Below, piece by piece: positions 11,297-22,137 of a DNA stretch of 64,000 bases. The stretch covers positions 8,254,501-8,318,500 of the forward strand of contig WOAB01000568.1 of NCBI GenBank assembly GCA_027886185.1. The letters are read 5' to 3'. This DNA comes from Rheum nobile (taxonomy: Eukaryota; Streptophyta; Magnoliopsida; Caryophyllales; Polygonaceae). The notes under the pieces are model-generated. The model searched no databases and was not told the origin of the DNA. It was given only the letters and a program-made list of their open reading frames with translations. The translations under genes and the position numbers were made by a program. How positions within the stretch are numbered: position 1 is the first letter of the stretch; every line of letters begins with the position of its first letter.

Positions 11297-14200
11297 TTCC
11301 CTTGTGTGCAGAAAGAAGAGAGGCAACCTCGACTATGGTATATTGATAGTGGTTGCTCATGCCATATGACCGGAAGAAGAAATCAAATGACCTCTCTTCA
11401 ACCCATCCAAGGAGGGAACATCTCCTTTGGAGACAAAAGCAAAGGGACAATCTGTGGAATAGGAACTATGAATCTCAATGACCACATTAAGGTAAATAAA
11501 GTTTACATTGTTGATAATCTTGGTTTTGATCTAATTAGTGTGTCACAGCTGTGTGATCAAGGAGACAACGAAGTTAGATTCAAGTCAAGTGAATGCAGTG
11601 TTCTAGACTCCTCGGGGCAGATCATCCTAAAAGGTAAAAGATTCAACAATGTGTATGTTGTTGACCCATCCTTTGTTCCCAAGGAGAAACTATGTCTCTC
11701 AACTGTGAATGATCAAACGGAGTTGTGGCATCAACGTCTTGGTCACGCAAGCACCAAATTGATCCAAAAGCTACACTTAAAGGAGCTAGTCAGAGGCCTT
11801 CCAAAGATAAGTGGCAAATCTGAGGAACCATGCTCAGACTGTGTAAGAGGGAAACAAGCTCGGAGTTCCTTCAAATCCAAGAATGTGGTAAGTTCCTCAA
11901 GGCCTCTTGAACTCATTCACATGGACCTTTGTGGACCTATGAGAGTTCAAAGCCTAGGAGGAAACAGGTACATCTTTGTTCTCATCGATGATTTCTCTCA
12001 TTTTACTTGGACAATATTCATAAAATCTAAAAGTGAAGTCATTGGACGTTTTAAGGATCTAGTTCCCATGTTAGAAAAGTCTCTCGACTGTTCCATTAAT
12101 TCTATCCGTTCTGACCATGGTACCGAGTTCGAAAATGGAGAATTTCTAAACTTTTGCAGTGAGCATGGCATTGATCACAACTTCTCTGCACCATACACTC
12201 CTCAACAGAATGGAGTAGTAGAAAGGAAGAACAGAACCTTAGAAGACATGTCTCGAACTATGCTCATCTCAAGTGGACTCTCTCAATCATTCTGGGGCTG
12301 AGGTAATCAACACAGCTTGCTACATCATTAATTGAGCTATGCTTCGCCCAATCACAGAGAAGACACCCTATGAACTCCTAAGAGGAAGAGTTCCCAACAT
12401 CTCACATCTGAGGGTGTTCGGATGCAAATGATTTGTGCACAACAATGGGAAGGACAATCTTGGCAAATTTGACCCAAGGAGTGATGAAGGGATCTTTATT
12501 GGAAATGCATCAAGCAGCAAGGCTTACAAGATCTTCAACAAAAGGACCAAAAAGGTAGAAGAAAGTGTTCATGTTATTTTTAATGAAAAATCACTTGGTA
12601 GAAATGTGCAGAACACCATCAGTTCCTTTGAAGATCCATTTCCCAAACCTCCTCAAGAAGATCCAGATGAAGACATCACACCACCCAGTTCCTTCCATGC
12701 TGCACAAAATCCCCCACTTGTTCCTCCACCAGTTCCCATGGATAATCAACAATAATCCATTTCTGAGAACTATGAACATGAAGACAACACCTGTGGAGAC
12801 ATCAATGATTCATCTTCTCACATGATCTTTAATGGAGAAGGTGATCCCAACCAAGAAGTTGAAGCTGAATGCTCAAATCAAAATGTCTCCACATCAAATG
12901 CTCTAGCTCCCAATAGAGAAAGAAGAACCAGCAAGCCTCTAGTTAGGTTCGAACATCTAACCTTCTTTGCCTTCAATGCCTTCTTGTCTGTTGTGGAACC
13001 AAAGAATATAGGTGATGCATTGAAGGATGTAGACTGGATCCAATCCATGCAAGAAGAACTTCATCAGTTTGAAAGGAATAAAGTATGGCATCTAGTTCCC
13101 CGCCCCAAGGATAAGCATATCATAGGAACTAGATGGGTCTTCAGAAACAAGCTCGATGATTCAGGAGTTGTGATAAGGAACAAAGCAAGACTTGTTGCTC
13201 AAGGGTACAATCAACAAGAAGGCATCGACTATGATGAAACCTATGCTCCGGTGGCAAGGATTGAAGTAATAAGATTGTTGATTGCCTTCGCATCACACAA
13301 AGGGTTCAAGCTATTCCAAATGGATGTAAAAACCGCCTTCCTCAATGGTATTCTTCAAGAAGAAGTCTATGTCAAGCAACCACCTGGTTTCGAAGATGAT
13401 GATCATCCAGACCATGTCTACTTCCTAGACAAAGCACTGTATGGTCTCAAGCAAGCCCCTAGAGCTTGGTATGATCATCTTGCCCAGTTCCTACTCTCAA
13501 ATGGCTACAGGCGTGGAGTTATTGACAAAACTCTCTTTATCCTAGAAGAAGAAGGTAACATCTTAGTGGTTCAAATTTATGTTGATGATATCATTTTTGG
13601 TTCCACTAACCTGTCCCTTGTAGATAAGTTCAAAGACTTGATGAGCAGTGAATTTGAAATGAGCCTAATAGGGGAACTCACTTTCTTCCTCGGATTGCAA
13701 ATCACTCAAAAGAAAGATTTTATACAAATTCACCAACAGAAGTATGTCCGGGAACTGCTAAAAAAGTTCAAAATGGATTCATGCAAGCCTCTCTCAACCC
13801 CTATCTCCACCATTGCTATTTGGACAAGGATCATTCGAGTCCTCTTGTGGAAGAGAAACTCTATAGAGGTATGATAGGTTCTCTCATGTATCTAACCGCT
13901 AGTCGCCCAGACATTGTGTTTGTTGTTGGCTTGTGTGCTAGGTTTCAATCCTGTCCAAGAGAAACACACTTAGCTGTTGTGAAGAGGATACTCCGATATC
14001 TCAAGGGAACTGATTCACTCTGTATTTGGTACCCCAAAGAGTGTCCATTTGAGCTAATAGGTTTCACCGATGCTGATTATGCTGGTTACTTGGTGGATGG
14101 GAAGAGTACCTCTGGAATGGCACAGTTCCTAGGCCCTTGCCTTGTGTCATGGGGCTCAAAGAAACAAATCTCAGTCTCCCTCTCCACCACAGAATCTGAA

Positions 14201-14520
14201 TACATTGCAGCCGCCTCTTACTGTTCCCAACTCTTATGGTTAAAGCAACAACTCACGGATTTCGGTATGTCTTATGGTCCTCTCACTATTCTTTGTGATA
14301 ATACCAGTGCTATAAACATTTCTAAGAATCATGTGTATCATACTAGGACCAAACACATAGATATAAGGATCACTTCCTTAGAGATCATGTTGAGAAAGGG
14401 AACATCATTATGAAATTTTGTAGAACTGAAGATCAGGTTGCAGACATATTCACCAAAGCCTTGAATAGAGTTCCCTTCGAGAATCTTAGATTAGAACTGA
14501 GAATGATTCCTATAAACTAG
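11297..14520 (+). pseudogene. pol: Copia-A copy 2 pol (protease, integrase, RT, RNase H), decayed
   Basis: Order and motifs: protease (WYIDSGCSCHMTG), integrase finger and core (LWHQRLGHAS, HMDLCGP, RSDHGTEFEN, QNGVVERKNR), linker, RT (TRWVFRNKLDD, QMDVKTAFLNG, YVDDIIFG near 13579-13602) and RNase H (DADYAGYLVDGKSTSG, TTESEYIAAAS). It ends at the TAG at 14518-14520. Breaks include one extra G near 12296, TGA near 12334 and 12429, TAA near 12754, a one-base loss near 13816 and another near 14367. The domain order with integrase before RT is diagnostic of Ty1/copia. Confidence 0.9.
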
Positions 14521-15326
14521 CAGTTACTTTAGTTTAAAGTTACTCTCATGTTCCCTTAATTGACTAGTTCAGATCCTTTTGTTTATCATTGTCTTGGAAT
14601 CTTTGTGTTATCTCTTTTGCAATAGTCCCTCATATCTATAATGGTTACTCAAGGCTTTGATAAATTTTTCTAGTTCTTCTCCTTGAATGTTCATTTTTCA
14701 TTTTAACTCAATCATTGTCCAAATTTCTTTGTTGGCCCAAAAGTCACAATCTGATCATATTCTAACCCAATAATACAAGCCGAAATGATGATTGTATACT
14801 ATGACCCTCCCTTGCCTCATTGCACAATCTAATTTCCTATGATCCATCTTTTAACCCTCTCTGGAAATTAGTGTGTGATGCGATAAATGGCCTTCCCCGA
14901 TTTCTTTTATGGGAATGTACTTTCATGTTCTATGTCTTAAATCCCCACATCAAAGGTTCCCATATATCCCTTTAGCATAATGAAAAAATCGCCAGAAAGG
15001 AACTAGGTAAGACAGTTCTCCAAACGGCTTGTAGCAACTCGCTCTTCCCAAGACGGCATTTATTGCAAATCAAAAGCGTCAGAGACTCTGATCAGCCCTG
15101 CATTGTTGCCATTTTTGAACATTTGCTTTTTGAATTTGTGACCGTTGCAAAGCCGAACAAGCTGCAAGTAAAAGAGCCGTTTCCAAATATCAGAGTTCCT
15201 AGAAATCTCTCTCCCCAACGGCTCCAAACGTTGCTCAAGGATTATTTAGGGGCTCCTGTTTAAATGAGCCGAGCACTCTGCTTCCCTTGCTCATCTCTCT
15301 CTCTCAAAAAACACCAAACTCCTCAA
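14521..15326 (+). other. 3' non-coding region of Copia-A copy 2, upstream of ORF3
   Basis: No domain is seen. The region is conserved with copy 3 (about 51220-52050) and, in part, copy 1. Near 15238-15250 there is an AGGATTATTTAGGGG stretch (TTATTTAAGG in copy 3), then a CT-rich leader and the ORF3 ATG. This resembles a TATA box and 5' leader. The repeated AACGGCT/AGCCGTT boxes upstream (15174-15235) are also visible. Confidence 0.55.
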
Positions 15327-15610
15327 ATGGCCAACAAAGACCTCAACCCTCACCTTGCTCAAGATGAGGAAGAAGCTGTTCTCCTCAGAGCCTTCAGAGA
15401 AAAGAGATTACAGATGGAACCACTGCTATCTCTGGCGCCATCCATGATCAAGTGACAGAAATGGGGAAGACCATGAATGCAATATCCGGTCTAATGCGTG
15501 TGATTCAGCAAACCTTGGAGGCTACAATTGGAGGAGCTCAAGCAGGCAAAGAAGAGGAAACTGAGGAACCGAAGGATGCTGAAGAAGAAGAGGACACTGT
15601 GAAGCCATAG
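15327..15610 (+). pseudogene. ORF3, small acidic ORF downstream of Copia-A pol
   Basis: The ATG at 15327 opens a frame starting MANKDLNPHLAQDEEEAVLL that stops at 15453-15455. A one-base shift restores a long acidic frame (TEMGKTMNAISGLMRV then a Glu-rich tail ending EEEEDTVKP) to a TAG at 15608-15610. The intact ancestor would have been roughly 94 residues. Copy 3 keeps the same start (MAKKNLNLDLAQ at 51216, minus) but stops after 20 codons through an internal deletion. No transmembrane segment or signal peptide is seen, so an envelope-like role is not supported. The function is unknown, and a captured host fragment is possible. Confidence 0.5.
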
Positions 15611-15747
15611 GAATGTCTCTCCTAGTTCCCAGTGTTGTAACACCACTTTGTGCTAGTAGTTCCCTAGGATCCTACTTACCTCTCCTATCCTTCTTTTGTC
15701 TGTTTCAAGTTATTTGTGATCTTTTGCTTGTCTTTCCACTATGCATC

Positions 15748-16091
15748 TGTAATACCTCGACAGCTTAGCAGCCCGGCCCATCACAGGACTGCAGTCCATA
15801 CACCCCAACCCCTCACTGGCCCATATTAAATGGCGCCCAGCAGGTTGTTCGTGAGTCTCGAACTCGAGACCTCACGCTTTAACAAGCTGCCAAAGCATCA
15901 CTTGTTACCAATTGCGCTGCAGCGTAATTGGTAACAAGTGATGCTTTGGCAGCTTGTTAAAGCGTGAGGTCTCGAGTTCGAGACTCACGAACAACCTGAT
16001 GGGCGCCATTTAATATGGGCCAGTGAGGGGTTGGGGTGTATGGACTGTAGTCCTGTGATGGGTCGGGCTGCTAAGCTGTCGAGGTATTACA
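15748..16091. repeat. 344-bp palindrome made of two head-to-head tRNA-derived SINE-like units
   Basis: The left arm (15748-15919) and right arm (15920-16091) are reverse complements with about four mismatched pairs. The axis lies in CGCTGCAGCG at 15915-15924. Each arm read outward from the axis has an A-box-like GCGTAATTGGTAAC and, about 50 bases later, a B-box-like GAGTTCGAGACTC, then a ~100-bp unrelated body ending CTGTCGAGGTATTACA. It begins at the first base of the gypsy 5' LTR. The tRNA-derived reading is an inference from the two boxes. Confidence 0.75.
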
Positions 16092-16285
16092 TAAAAGTAC
16101 ACTTTTATGGAGAGGGGCTCCGACCCTTACCGGCCAGCCATTGCTCTATCCATGGGCCGCAGCCTATGTACCCCAACCAAATCCCCATGGCTGGGAGGTT
16201 GTTGGTGAGAGTCGAACACGCGACCTCTTCACCCTTTATCAAGCCTCCGAAGAGCGCCTTGATACCAATTGTGCTGCGGCACAAT
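16092..16285 (-). repeat. Third SINE-like unit, same family as the palindrome arms
   Basis: On the minus strand it starts GCAGCACAATTGGTATCAAGG (A-box-like) and has a B-box-like GTGTTCGACTCTC, then CACCAACAACCTCCCAGCC, matching the body of the palindrome arms. It is bordered at 16272-16290 by a short inverted GGCACAATTGG, as though a fourth unit had been cut at its beginning. The gypsy LTR end (GGTAATACCTTTCC) follows directly. Confidence 0.6.
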
Positions 16286-16387
16286 TGGTAATACCTTTCC
16301 AAATGGGTTAAGATTTGGGGGTATTACGATAAATATATCATAATGATATTAATGTGATAAAATCCTTGGAATTTGATCGGTAAACAG

Positions 16388-17524
16388 ATGGTGAACACGA
16401 GGAACGTTATTTGTGCTGGTGTTGGGCCGAGTAATGACCCCAGACCAAACCCGAGGAATGTTGCAGACCCATCAGGAGAGTGTGAGTCTGTCTTCAATAA
16501 TAATCCAAGAGGCAATGGCCAAGCTCAGGCCGACGCTCCAGTAGTGCTCGATGCAGCGACAGTCGCAGCAATTCGGGGGATTGTTCTGCAAGCAATCACC
16601 GAGATAATGAGGCCAATATCACCTCAGGCACAAGGAGTGTCAGTACCTCCAGAAGTTCCGAGGTTTGAGGAACAAGAGAACCAAGTACTACAGGGAGGCG
16701 TGATCAGGAATAGAGGGGAGTATGGCCGAGCTCTGAAGGCCATTAACTCTATGAGACCTGACAGCTATGATGGAAAAGGAGAGCCAGTCAGAGTGGCTCA
16801 TTGGTTCTCACATATGGAACGGTTGTTTCGTAATGTTGAGTGCACTGAAGCGGAGAAAGTGCACATAGCTTCTCTACAGTTGAAGGAGGAAGCTAGTGAA
16901 TGGTGGGAGAGTACCGGCTTAGCTGATAGCCCGGTGTTGACCTGGTCAATGTTTAAGACCAAGATGACGGATCGTTTCTTCTCTCGAGCTATGAGGGAGG
17001 AGAAGCACAAGGAGTTCTTGTATCCTAAGACGGAAGGGTTGAAGGTGACAGAGCTGGCCACCAAGTTCAATCATTTGCTGCAGTATGCTGAACCGCAGAT
17101 ATCCAGTGAGGCACAAAAGATCTGGTACTTCCATGAATGGATGAGCCCGGATATTAAACTATGGATGGTGCACCACACATGCTCTACTCTCGAGCAGTAC
17201 GTGGATGCGGCCTATAAGTTGGAGGTAACTCTGGAGGAGTCCGCTCATAAGCGGGAGAATCAAGTTAAGGGAAAGGCTGGGCAACAAGATCGCCAGGTTG
17301 GTTCATTCAAACGACCGGCATCGCCTATCAAGTTTGAGAAGTCTGGTCGTGCTAAGACCGAGACAACTCAGTCTGACTCTGCCAGGGGCTTAGGTTGGAG
17401 CAGCGGAGTGATTCAGTGTCACAATTGTGGTGCATCTAGGCACAAAAGTTTTGCATGTCGGAATGAGAAGAAGACTTGTTTTGGTTGTGGAAAGGAAGGA
17501 CATATGCAGATGTTTTGTCGGTAG
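16388..17524 (+). CDS. gag: Gag of the Tekay-like gypsy element
   Basis: This is an open frame of 378 codons from the ATG at 16388 (MVNTRNVICAG) to the TAG at 17522-17524. The Retrotrans_gag domain lies mid-protein, with WFSHMERLFRNV and the ASEWWESTG and DRFFSRAMREEK segments. Two CCHC knuckles end the protein: CHNCGASRHKSFAC and CFGCGKEGHMQMFC. The length matches a plant chromovirus Gag domain, which would normally continue into protease without a stop, so the TAG is probably a mutation. It is the only part of this element that is still open. The upstream TTG-initiated extension is not used. Confidence 0.8.
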   Translation: MVNTRNVICAGVGPSNDPRPNPRNVADPSGECESVFNNNPRGNGQAQADAPVVLDAATVAAIRGIVLQAITEIMRPISPQAQGVSVPPEVPRFEEQENQVLQGGVIRNRGEYGRALKAINSMRPDSYDGKGEPVRVAHWFSHMERLFRNVECTEAEKVHIASLQLKEEASEWWESTGLADSPVLTWSMFKTKMTDRFFSRAMREEKHKEFLYPKTEGLKVTELATKFNHLLQYAEPQISSEAQKIWYFHEWMSPDIKLWMVHHTCSTLEQYVDAAYKLEVTLEESAHKRENQVKGKAGQQDRQVGSFKRPASPIKFEKSGRAKTETTQSDSARGLGWSSGVIQCHNCGASRHKSFACRNEKKTCFGCGKEGHMQMFCR

Positions 17525-17884
17525 GAAATGCAGAAAGGAGCAGAGTCTCATCAGGGGTTTGTTAATCCAAACAACAGACCTAGGTTTAAACCAGCAGAGA
17601 CTTCCAGTCCTTCGATGTAGACAACTGCGTAGAATAAAGGGAAAGCCCTAATGGCTTCTGGAAATTAGAGTCAACGTCTTTACATGATGCGTGAGGCGGA
17701 TGGACCCTATGCTCCAAATGCTTAGAGTACTTTGTATCTGTGTTCTACTTTTGTTAATGTGTTGTTGATGTGGGTGCTACCCAGACTTTAATTTTGGATG
17801 GTTGTAAGTTAAGTTGTGTGTGCAACGAGGTTGTGAACCTTTTGTTGTAACTCTTCTTATATATGAACCTTTGGTTTATACCAA
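17525..17884 (+). pseudogene. Gypsy protease remnant
   Basis: After the gag stop the frame continues through NPNNRPRFKPAETSSPSM and LYMMREADGPYAP to a DVGATQTLI protease active-site motif near 17767-17793, with stops and frameshifts. It is then cut by a SINE-like unit at about 17885. Confidence 0.65.
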
Positions 17885-18065
17885 GTTAATGTTTCGTTGC
17901 TTGGTATGGGGTAAGGTCTCGTGTTCGAGACTCACCAACAACCTCTTAGGAGATGGCTGCCTATTAATTAGGTGGAGCTACCAAGGATGGGTTGAGATGT
18001 TTGGACAGCGGCTCATGGCAACAGTGGACGCTGGTAATGGCTGGGCCTGGGCTCGGAGCCACTAG
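17885..18065 (+). repeat. 5'-truncated SINE-like unit in the gypsy protease
   Basis: GGTCTCGTGTTCGAGACTCACC at 17912-17933 is the B-box segment shared with the palindrome at 15748-16091 and is followed by AACAACCT and a related GC-rich body. The A-box part is weak. The unit separates the protease remnant from the RT region. Confidence 0.5.
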
Positions 18066-19308
18066 TGAGTCGTCTGTGAACCATGTAGTGGGCTGGTCCA
18101 AGATGGTGACCATTTAGTGGGAACCAATCGTCTGTCGAATTGTCGATTACCATCAAGGGTAAGAAATTCAAAGCAATTTGACCTAAATAACCATGGTCCC
18201 ATACGATAATTATTCTTGGTATGGATTGACGGAAGCGTCATAAGGCAATGATCGACTTCAGTTTTGATATTCCTGTGGTTAGAGGATTTTCGGGTGTCTT
18301 TCCAGAAGATATTCCTAGATACCCCGAATCGTGTTGTGGAGTTTGTCGTTGATCTCGAGCCGAGTACCACGCCGATCTCTGAGGCACCGTACCGGATGGC
18401 TCCTGTTGAGATGCAAGAGTTGAAGAAGCAACTCAAGGATCTTCTTGACAAAAGTTATATAAAGCTGAGTGCATCACCTTAAGTAGGAGTGCCCTAGTTT
18501 TATTTGTCAAAATAAAAGATGGACCGTTTCGACTTTGTTTTGACTTTCGAGAGTTGAATAAAGTCACGATCAAGAGCAAGTATCTGTTGCCAAGGAGTGA
18601 TGATATGTTGGATCAACTCCAGGGAGCAAAAGTTTTCTCCAAGATCGACCGGAGGTCTGGTTTTTATCAGCTCAGGATTCGTGAGGATGATATTCCGAGG
18701 ATTGCGTTTGGACGAGAGATGGCCATCTGGATCTACGAATGCTCCAGCAGCTTTCATGAACCTAGTGCATCGATGTTTTAGACCAGTACTTGAATAAGTT
18801 CATAGTGGTCTTCATCAATGGCATTTTGATATTTTCCCGAGCAAGGAAGCTCACAGGGAACATCTGCGGATTGCTTTATTGGTCCTTAGACCAAGTCGAC
18901 TGTACGCAAAGTGGGCTAAGTGCGATTGTTGGATCTAGAAGTGGCTTTCTTAGGCCATGTGATCAATAAGAATGAGGTTATGGTTATTCCCCAGAAGAGT
19001 GAATCAGTAGTTGTTTGGAAGCGGCCTCAGGGTGTGAGCGAGGTGCGTAGTTTCCCAGAGCTTATTGAGCATTATAGACGGTTCATGGAATGATTTTTCT
19101 AAGATCACTCCACCTATAACCAGTCTGTTCCGCACGGTCAACAAGAAGTTGTCTGGGATGACAAGTGCAAGACCAGTTTTCAAGAAGTTGAAACAGTGTC
19201 TGACTTATGCACCAGTTTTGGCGTTATCGGAAAGAATGATGGCTATATGGTCTATAGTTAATGCTTCGAGAAATGGGTTGGGATGTGTCTTTGATGCAGA
19301 GGGGCAAG
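18066..19308 (+). pseudogene. Gypsy reverse transcriptase and start of RNase H
   Basis: RT segments are recognisable across several frames: FVVDLEPSTTPISEAPYRMAP near 18340-18410, KYLLPRSDDMLDQLQGAKVFSKID near 18570-18650, and YQLRIREDDIPRIAFG. The catalytic box, normally FIDDILIYS in this group, reads FINGILIFS near 18812-18838, so both catalytic aspartates are gone. RNase H starts with FKKLKQCLTYAPVLALSE near 19175-19230. Several stops and frameshifts are present, so it is non-functional. Confidence 0.82.
19154..19308 (+). repeat. 155-bp RNase H segment, first copy of a direct duplication
   Basis: 19154-19308 reappears at 20277-20431 with one mismatch seen (GTTATCG against GTTGTCG). The 968 bp between the copies are foreign to the gypsy element. 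Confidence 0.9.
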
Positions 19309-20276
19309 TGATATGACCATGGGTCACCCCTCAAGGACATGCCAAAGTCGGTTCAATGAAGAGGAAGAAGCAATCGAGCTGTATGGATGTGATCATGGGT
19401 CACCTCAGTAAAAGTGCCGTATCTTCTTATTCCCAACTCCGATCACTCTCAAATTTTGAGGAGTGAAACGAGACTTCACGATCTATCTCTGGGAGTTGGA
19501 ATCACTCCATTCCGATTACGGACGAGAGAGAACGAACCTTCTGAAGTTAGGCCAGAAACTATCTCCGTGGAAAATGTTTGATGTGTGTTTTATTGTTTTT
19601 TTTTTAATTAATTAGTTAGATAGTTTCTAATTAGTGGCCTACGTAGTGGCCTTAGTGGCTTATCTAGTTAGTGGGTAGTTAGCTACGGTAGTGCTAGGCT
19701 TAGTGGGTAGTTAGTTTTAATTAATTTGCAATTTACGTATTGTCATTTGACACCTATTTAAAGGTTGCCTAGCATTGTATTTGCATCAGACTTGAATTGG
19801 AGATTAATTAAAAAAAATGTGAGTGTTTTGTTCATTTCAAGCCTCTTGGACGATGGCTTCAAGGTGTGTGATATCCTTGAGTGCCTTAGTCTTGTTTCGG
19901 TGAGTCGTATCCGAAACACCCTTTGGTGTGTCATATCCGAAGGTGGTTGGGTGTTTATGGTGTGTCATATCCATGAGTGTTCAACCTCGTCTCAAGGTTC
20001 TTGGTGAGTTGTATCCGAGGGTCGTGAGATACCTATCCCAAACTCTTCATGAACCTCGTTCATGAGAGTTATATCCATTTCAGTTTTTGAGTCAAATCTC
20101 CATCAAGTTCTTGCTTAGAGTCATAATAAAAACACATCAAATGTCCTATCTAAGAGAGCTTAGCCGAGAGATTGCAAAACCAAAGTCTTGGCGCCCTTCG
20201 TCTTGTACTGTACGGATCTTGGCATGTGCTCACGCACAACATTTGTGGTATCAGACTTGTCATCCCACAACATTTG
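19309..20276 (+). repeat. Foreign LTR plus PBS-like segment inside the gypsy RNase H
   Basis: It starts TGATATGACCATGGGTCACC and reaches CTCACGCACAACA near 20241, followed by GTGGTATCAGAC, which resembles a Met-tRNA primer site. A TATTTAAAGG box lies near 19757. Several GTGTGTCATATCC-like motifs recur between 19865 and 20075. It looks like a 5' LTR with primer site from another LTR element. No coding sequence is seen. Confidence 0.55.
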
Positions 20277-20431
20277 TGGGATGACAAGTGCAAGACCAGT
20301 TTTCAAGAAGTTGAAACAGTGTCTGACTTATGCACCAGTTTTGGCGTTGTCGGAAAGAATGATGGCTATATGGTCTATAGTTAATGCTTCGAGAAATGGG
20401 TTGGGATGTGTCTTTGATGCAGAGGGGCAAG
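20277..20431 (+). repeat. Second copy of the 155-bp RNase H duplication
   Basis: It is nearly identical to 19154-19308. The gypsy RNase H reading continues from this copy (VIAYASRQLKTYEAN at 20431-20477), so this copy is joined to the original downstream sequence. Confidence 0.9.
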
Positions 20432-21505
20432 GTTATTGCATACGCATCTAGACAATTGAAAACCTATGAAGCAAACTAACCAACACATGACCTAGAACTA
20501 GCAGCAATAGTGTTTGCATTGGAAACTGAGGTTACTTGGGTGACCCAGAGGTCAGCAGAAGTTTTCCACTAGGAGATTATCCGTTTACATGGCATTCCTA
20601 AGACCATTGTATCGGATCGAGATGGTCGATTCATGTCAAGTTTATAGCAAGAACTTCACAAGGCCATGGGAACTGAATTGAGATTCAGCAGCGTTTCATC
20701 CTCAGACAGATGGTCAGTCTGAAAAGACCATCTAGACCCTGAAGGATATGCTAAGAAGCATACGTACTCGTTCATCCGACTAGTTGGGAAGACAGCCTAA
20801 GTCTGATTGAGTTCACGTACGATAATAGCTGGCATGCTACGATCAAGATGGCTCAGTTCGAAGCTTTATATGGTCACAGATGTAGATCTCAGATTTGTTG
20901 GGTTGAGTATGCCGACAAGATTCTACTTGGACCAGAGTTGGTCGAAAGGACAACTTCGAACATTGCTTGATTAGACAGAGTTGTTGACCGCTCAGAGTCG
21001 ACAAAAGTTTTACGCAGATCAGAAGCGTTAAAGTGTTGAGTTCGAGTTTGGTGGCAAGGTACTTGTCACAGTATCGCCACCCAAGGATGTTTTCAGGTTT
21101 GGTAAGCGTGGGAAGCTTAACCCTCGCTACATGGGACCATTCAAGATTCTGGATAGAGTAAGATCTCTAACGTATCGTTTGGCATTGTCGCCATCGGCAC
21201 ACCCAGTGCATAATGTGTTTCACGTATCCTTGCTAAGGAAATTCGTGCCAAGATGAGTCTCATGTGCTAAGCTTTAAGGACATCGAGATTCAGGCAATGA
21301 TGCTTGAGAGGAGATGCCAATGTGCATTCTCGAACGCCGTGTGAAGCGACTGTGCAACAAGATCGTACTGTTGGTACGAGTTCTGTGGTCCAGGTCTGGG
21401 ACTGAGGAAGTTACTTGAGAAACCGAGGCAGAGATGCTCAGACACTTTCCTGAGTTGTTTTTCGGCCAAGTTTTGGGGTCGAAACTTCTTTTAAGGGGGA
21501 GGTGA
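20432..21505 (+). pseudogene. Gypsy RNase H end, integrase and chromodomain-like tail
   Basis: RNase H ends near ELAAIVFALE (about 20500-20525). The frame then jumps to integrase core residues (LHGIPKTIVSDRDGRFMS, 20586-20640), so the integrase zinc finger and the first part of its core are deleted. RGKLNPRYMGPFKILDRV and HPVHNVFHVSLLRKF (21108-21250) are the conserved integrase C-terminus of plant chromoviruses. The chromodomain-like segment follows to about 21470. The polypurine tract AAGGGGGAGG lies at 21493-21502 before the LTR. Many stops are present. Confidence 0.8.
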
Positions 21506-22137
21506 TGTGATACCCCGTAATTTTGTAAGGCTATTTTGGGAATTATGGATTTTTCCCGAGCGCCAGTTTGGTACGTCGGATTTAATTCTGAAGGTTTGAG
21601 ACATTCTGTAATGTGCTCTGTATCTGTAATATTTTTCTCAGTGAAGAATTATACAGTCGAGATGTTTTGGAAGTTCTTACTCGTTCGTGTACGACTTTTG
21701 TTAACGCGGGTTAAGATTGGTACAAGTTTATTGCCTAAGAGTTGTTATCTAATGGGCAATAGTATAAGATTCTTTATCCAAAGGTTATTGTCCAAGAGCT
21801 ATTATCCATGAGGCAAAAGTACAAGTTGGTTAACCAAGGGTTATTACCCAAGCTCCCTTCCAACCCTAATTTTGCCTATAAATAGAAAGCATTGGGTGAG
21901 GGTGAAAGGGGCTGAAAAACGCGGAAGCGCTGTCAAGCTCTCGTCTCTTAAAAATGCTCTCAAAACGCTCTCTCTCGGGAAGGCTCTAGTGGATCGTCGG
22001 AGCTCGTTTAGTGTCGTTTCCGGTGGCCAAGAGGAGCATTGGAGGCTCTCGGACGCCTAGAAGCCAAGCAAGGCAAAAGACGAGCCAAACTGATCGTCGA
22101 GGGTGAGTTTTCTCCTCTCGTATTTCTGTTTTCGTTC

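Noticed and set aside
15920..15995. Possible tRNA gene with A- and B-box-like motifs
   Set aside because: No cloverleaf with acceptor stem could be drawn, and the same boxes occur with a shared non-tRNA body in four places. A SINE-like repeat explains it better.
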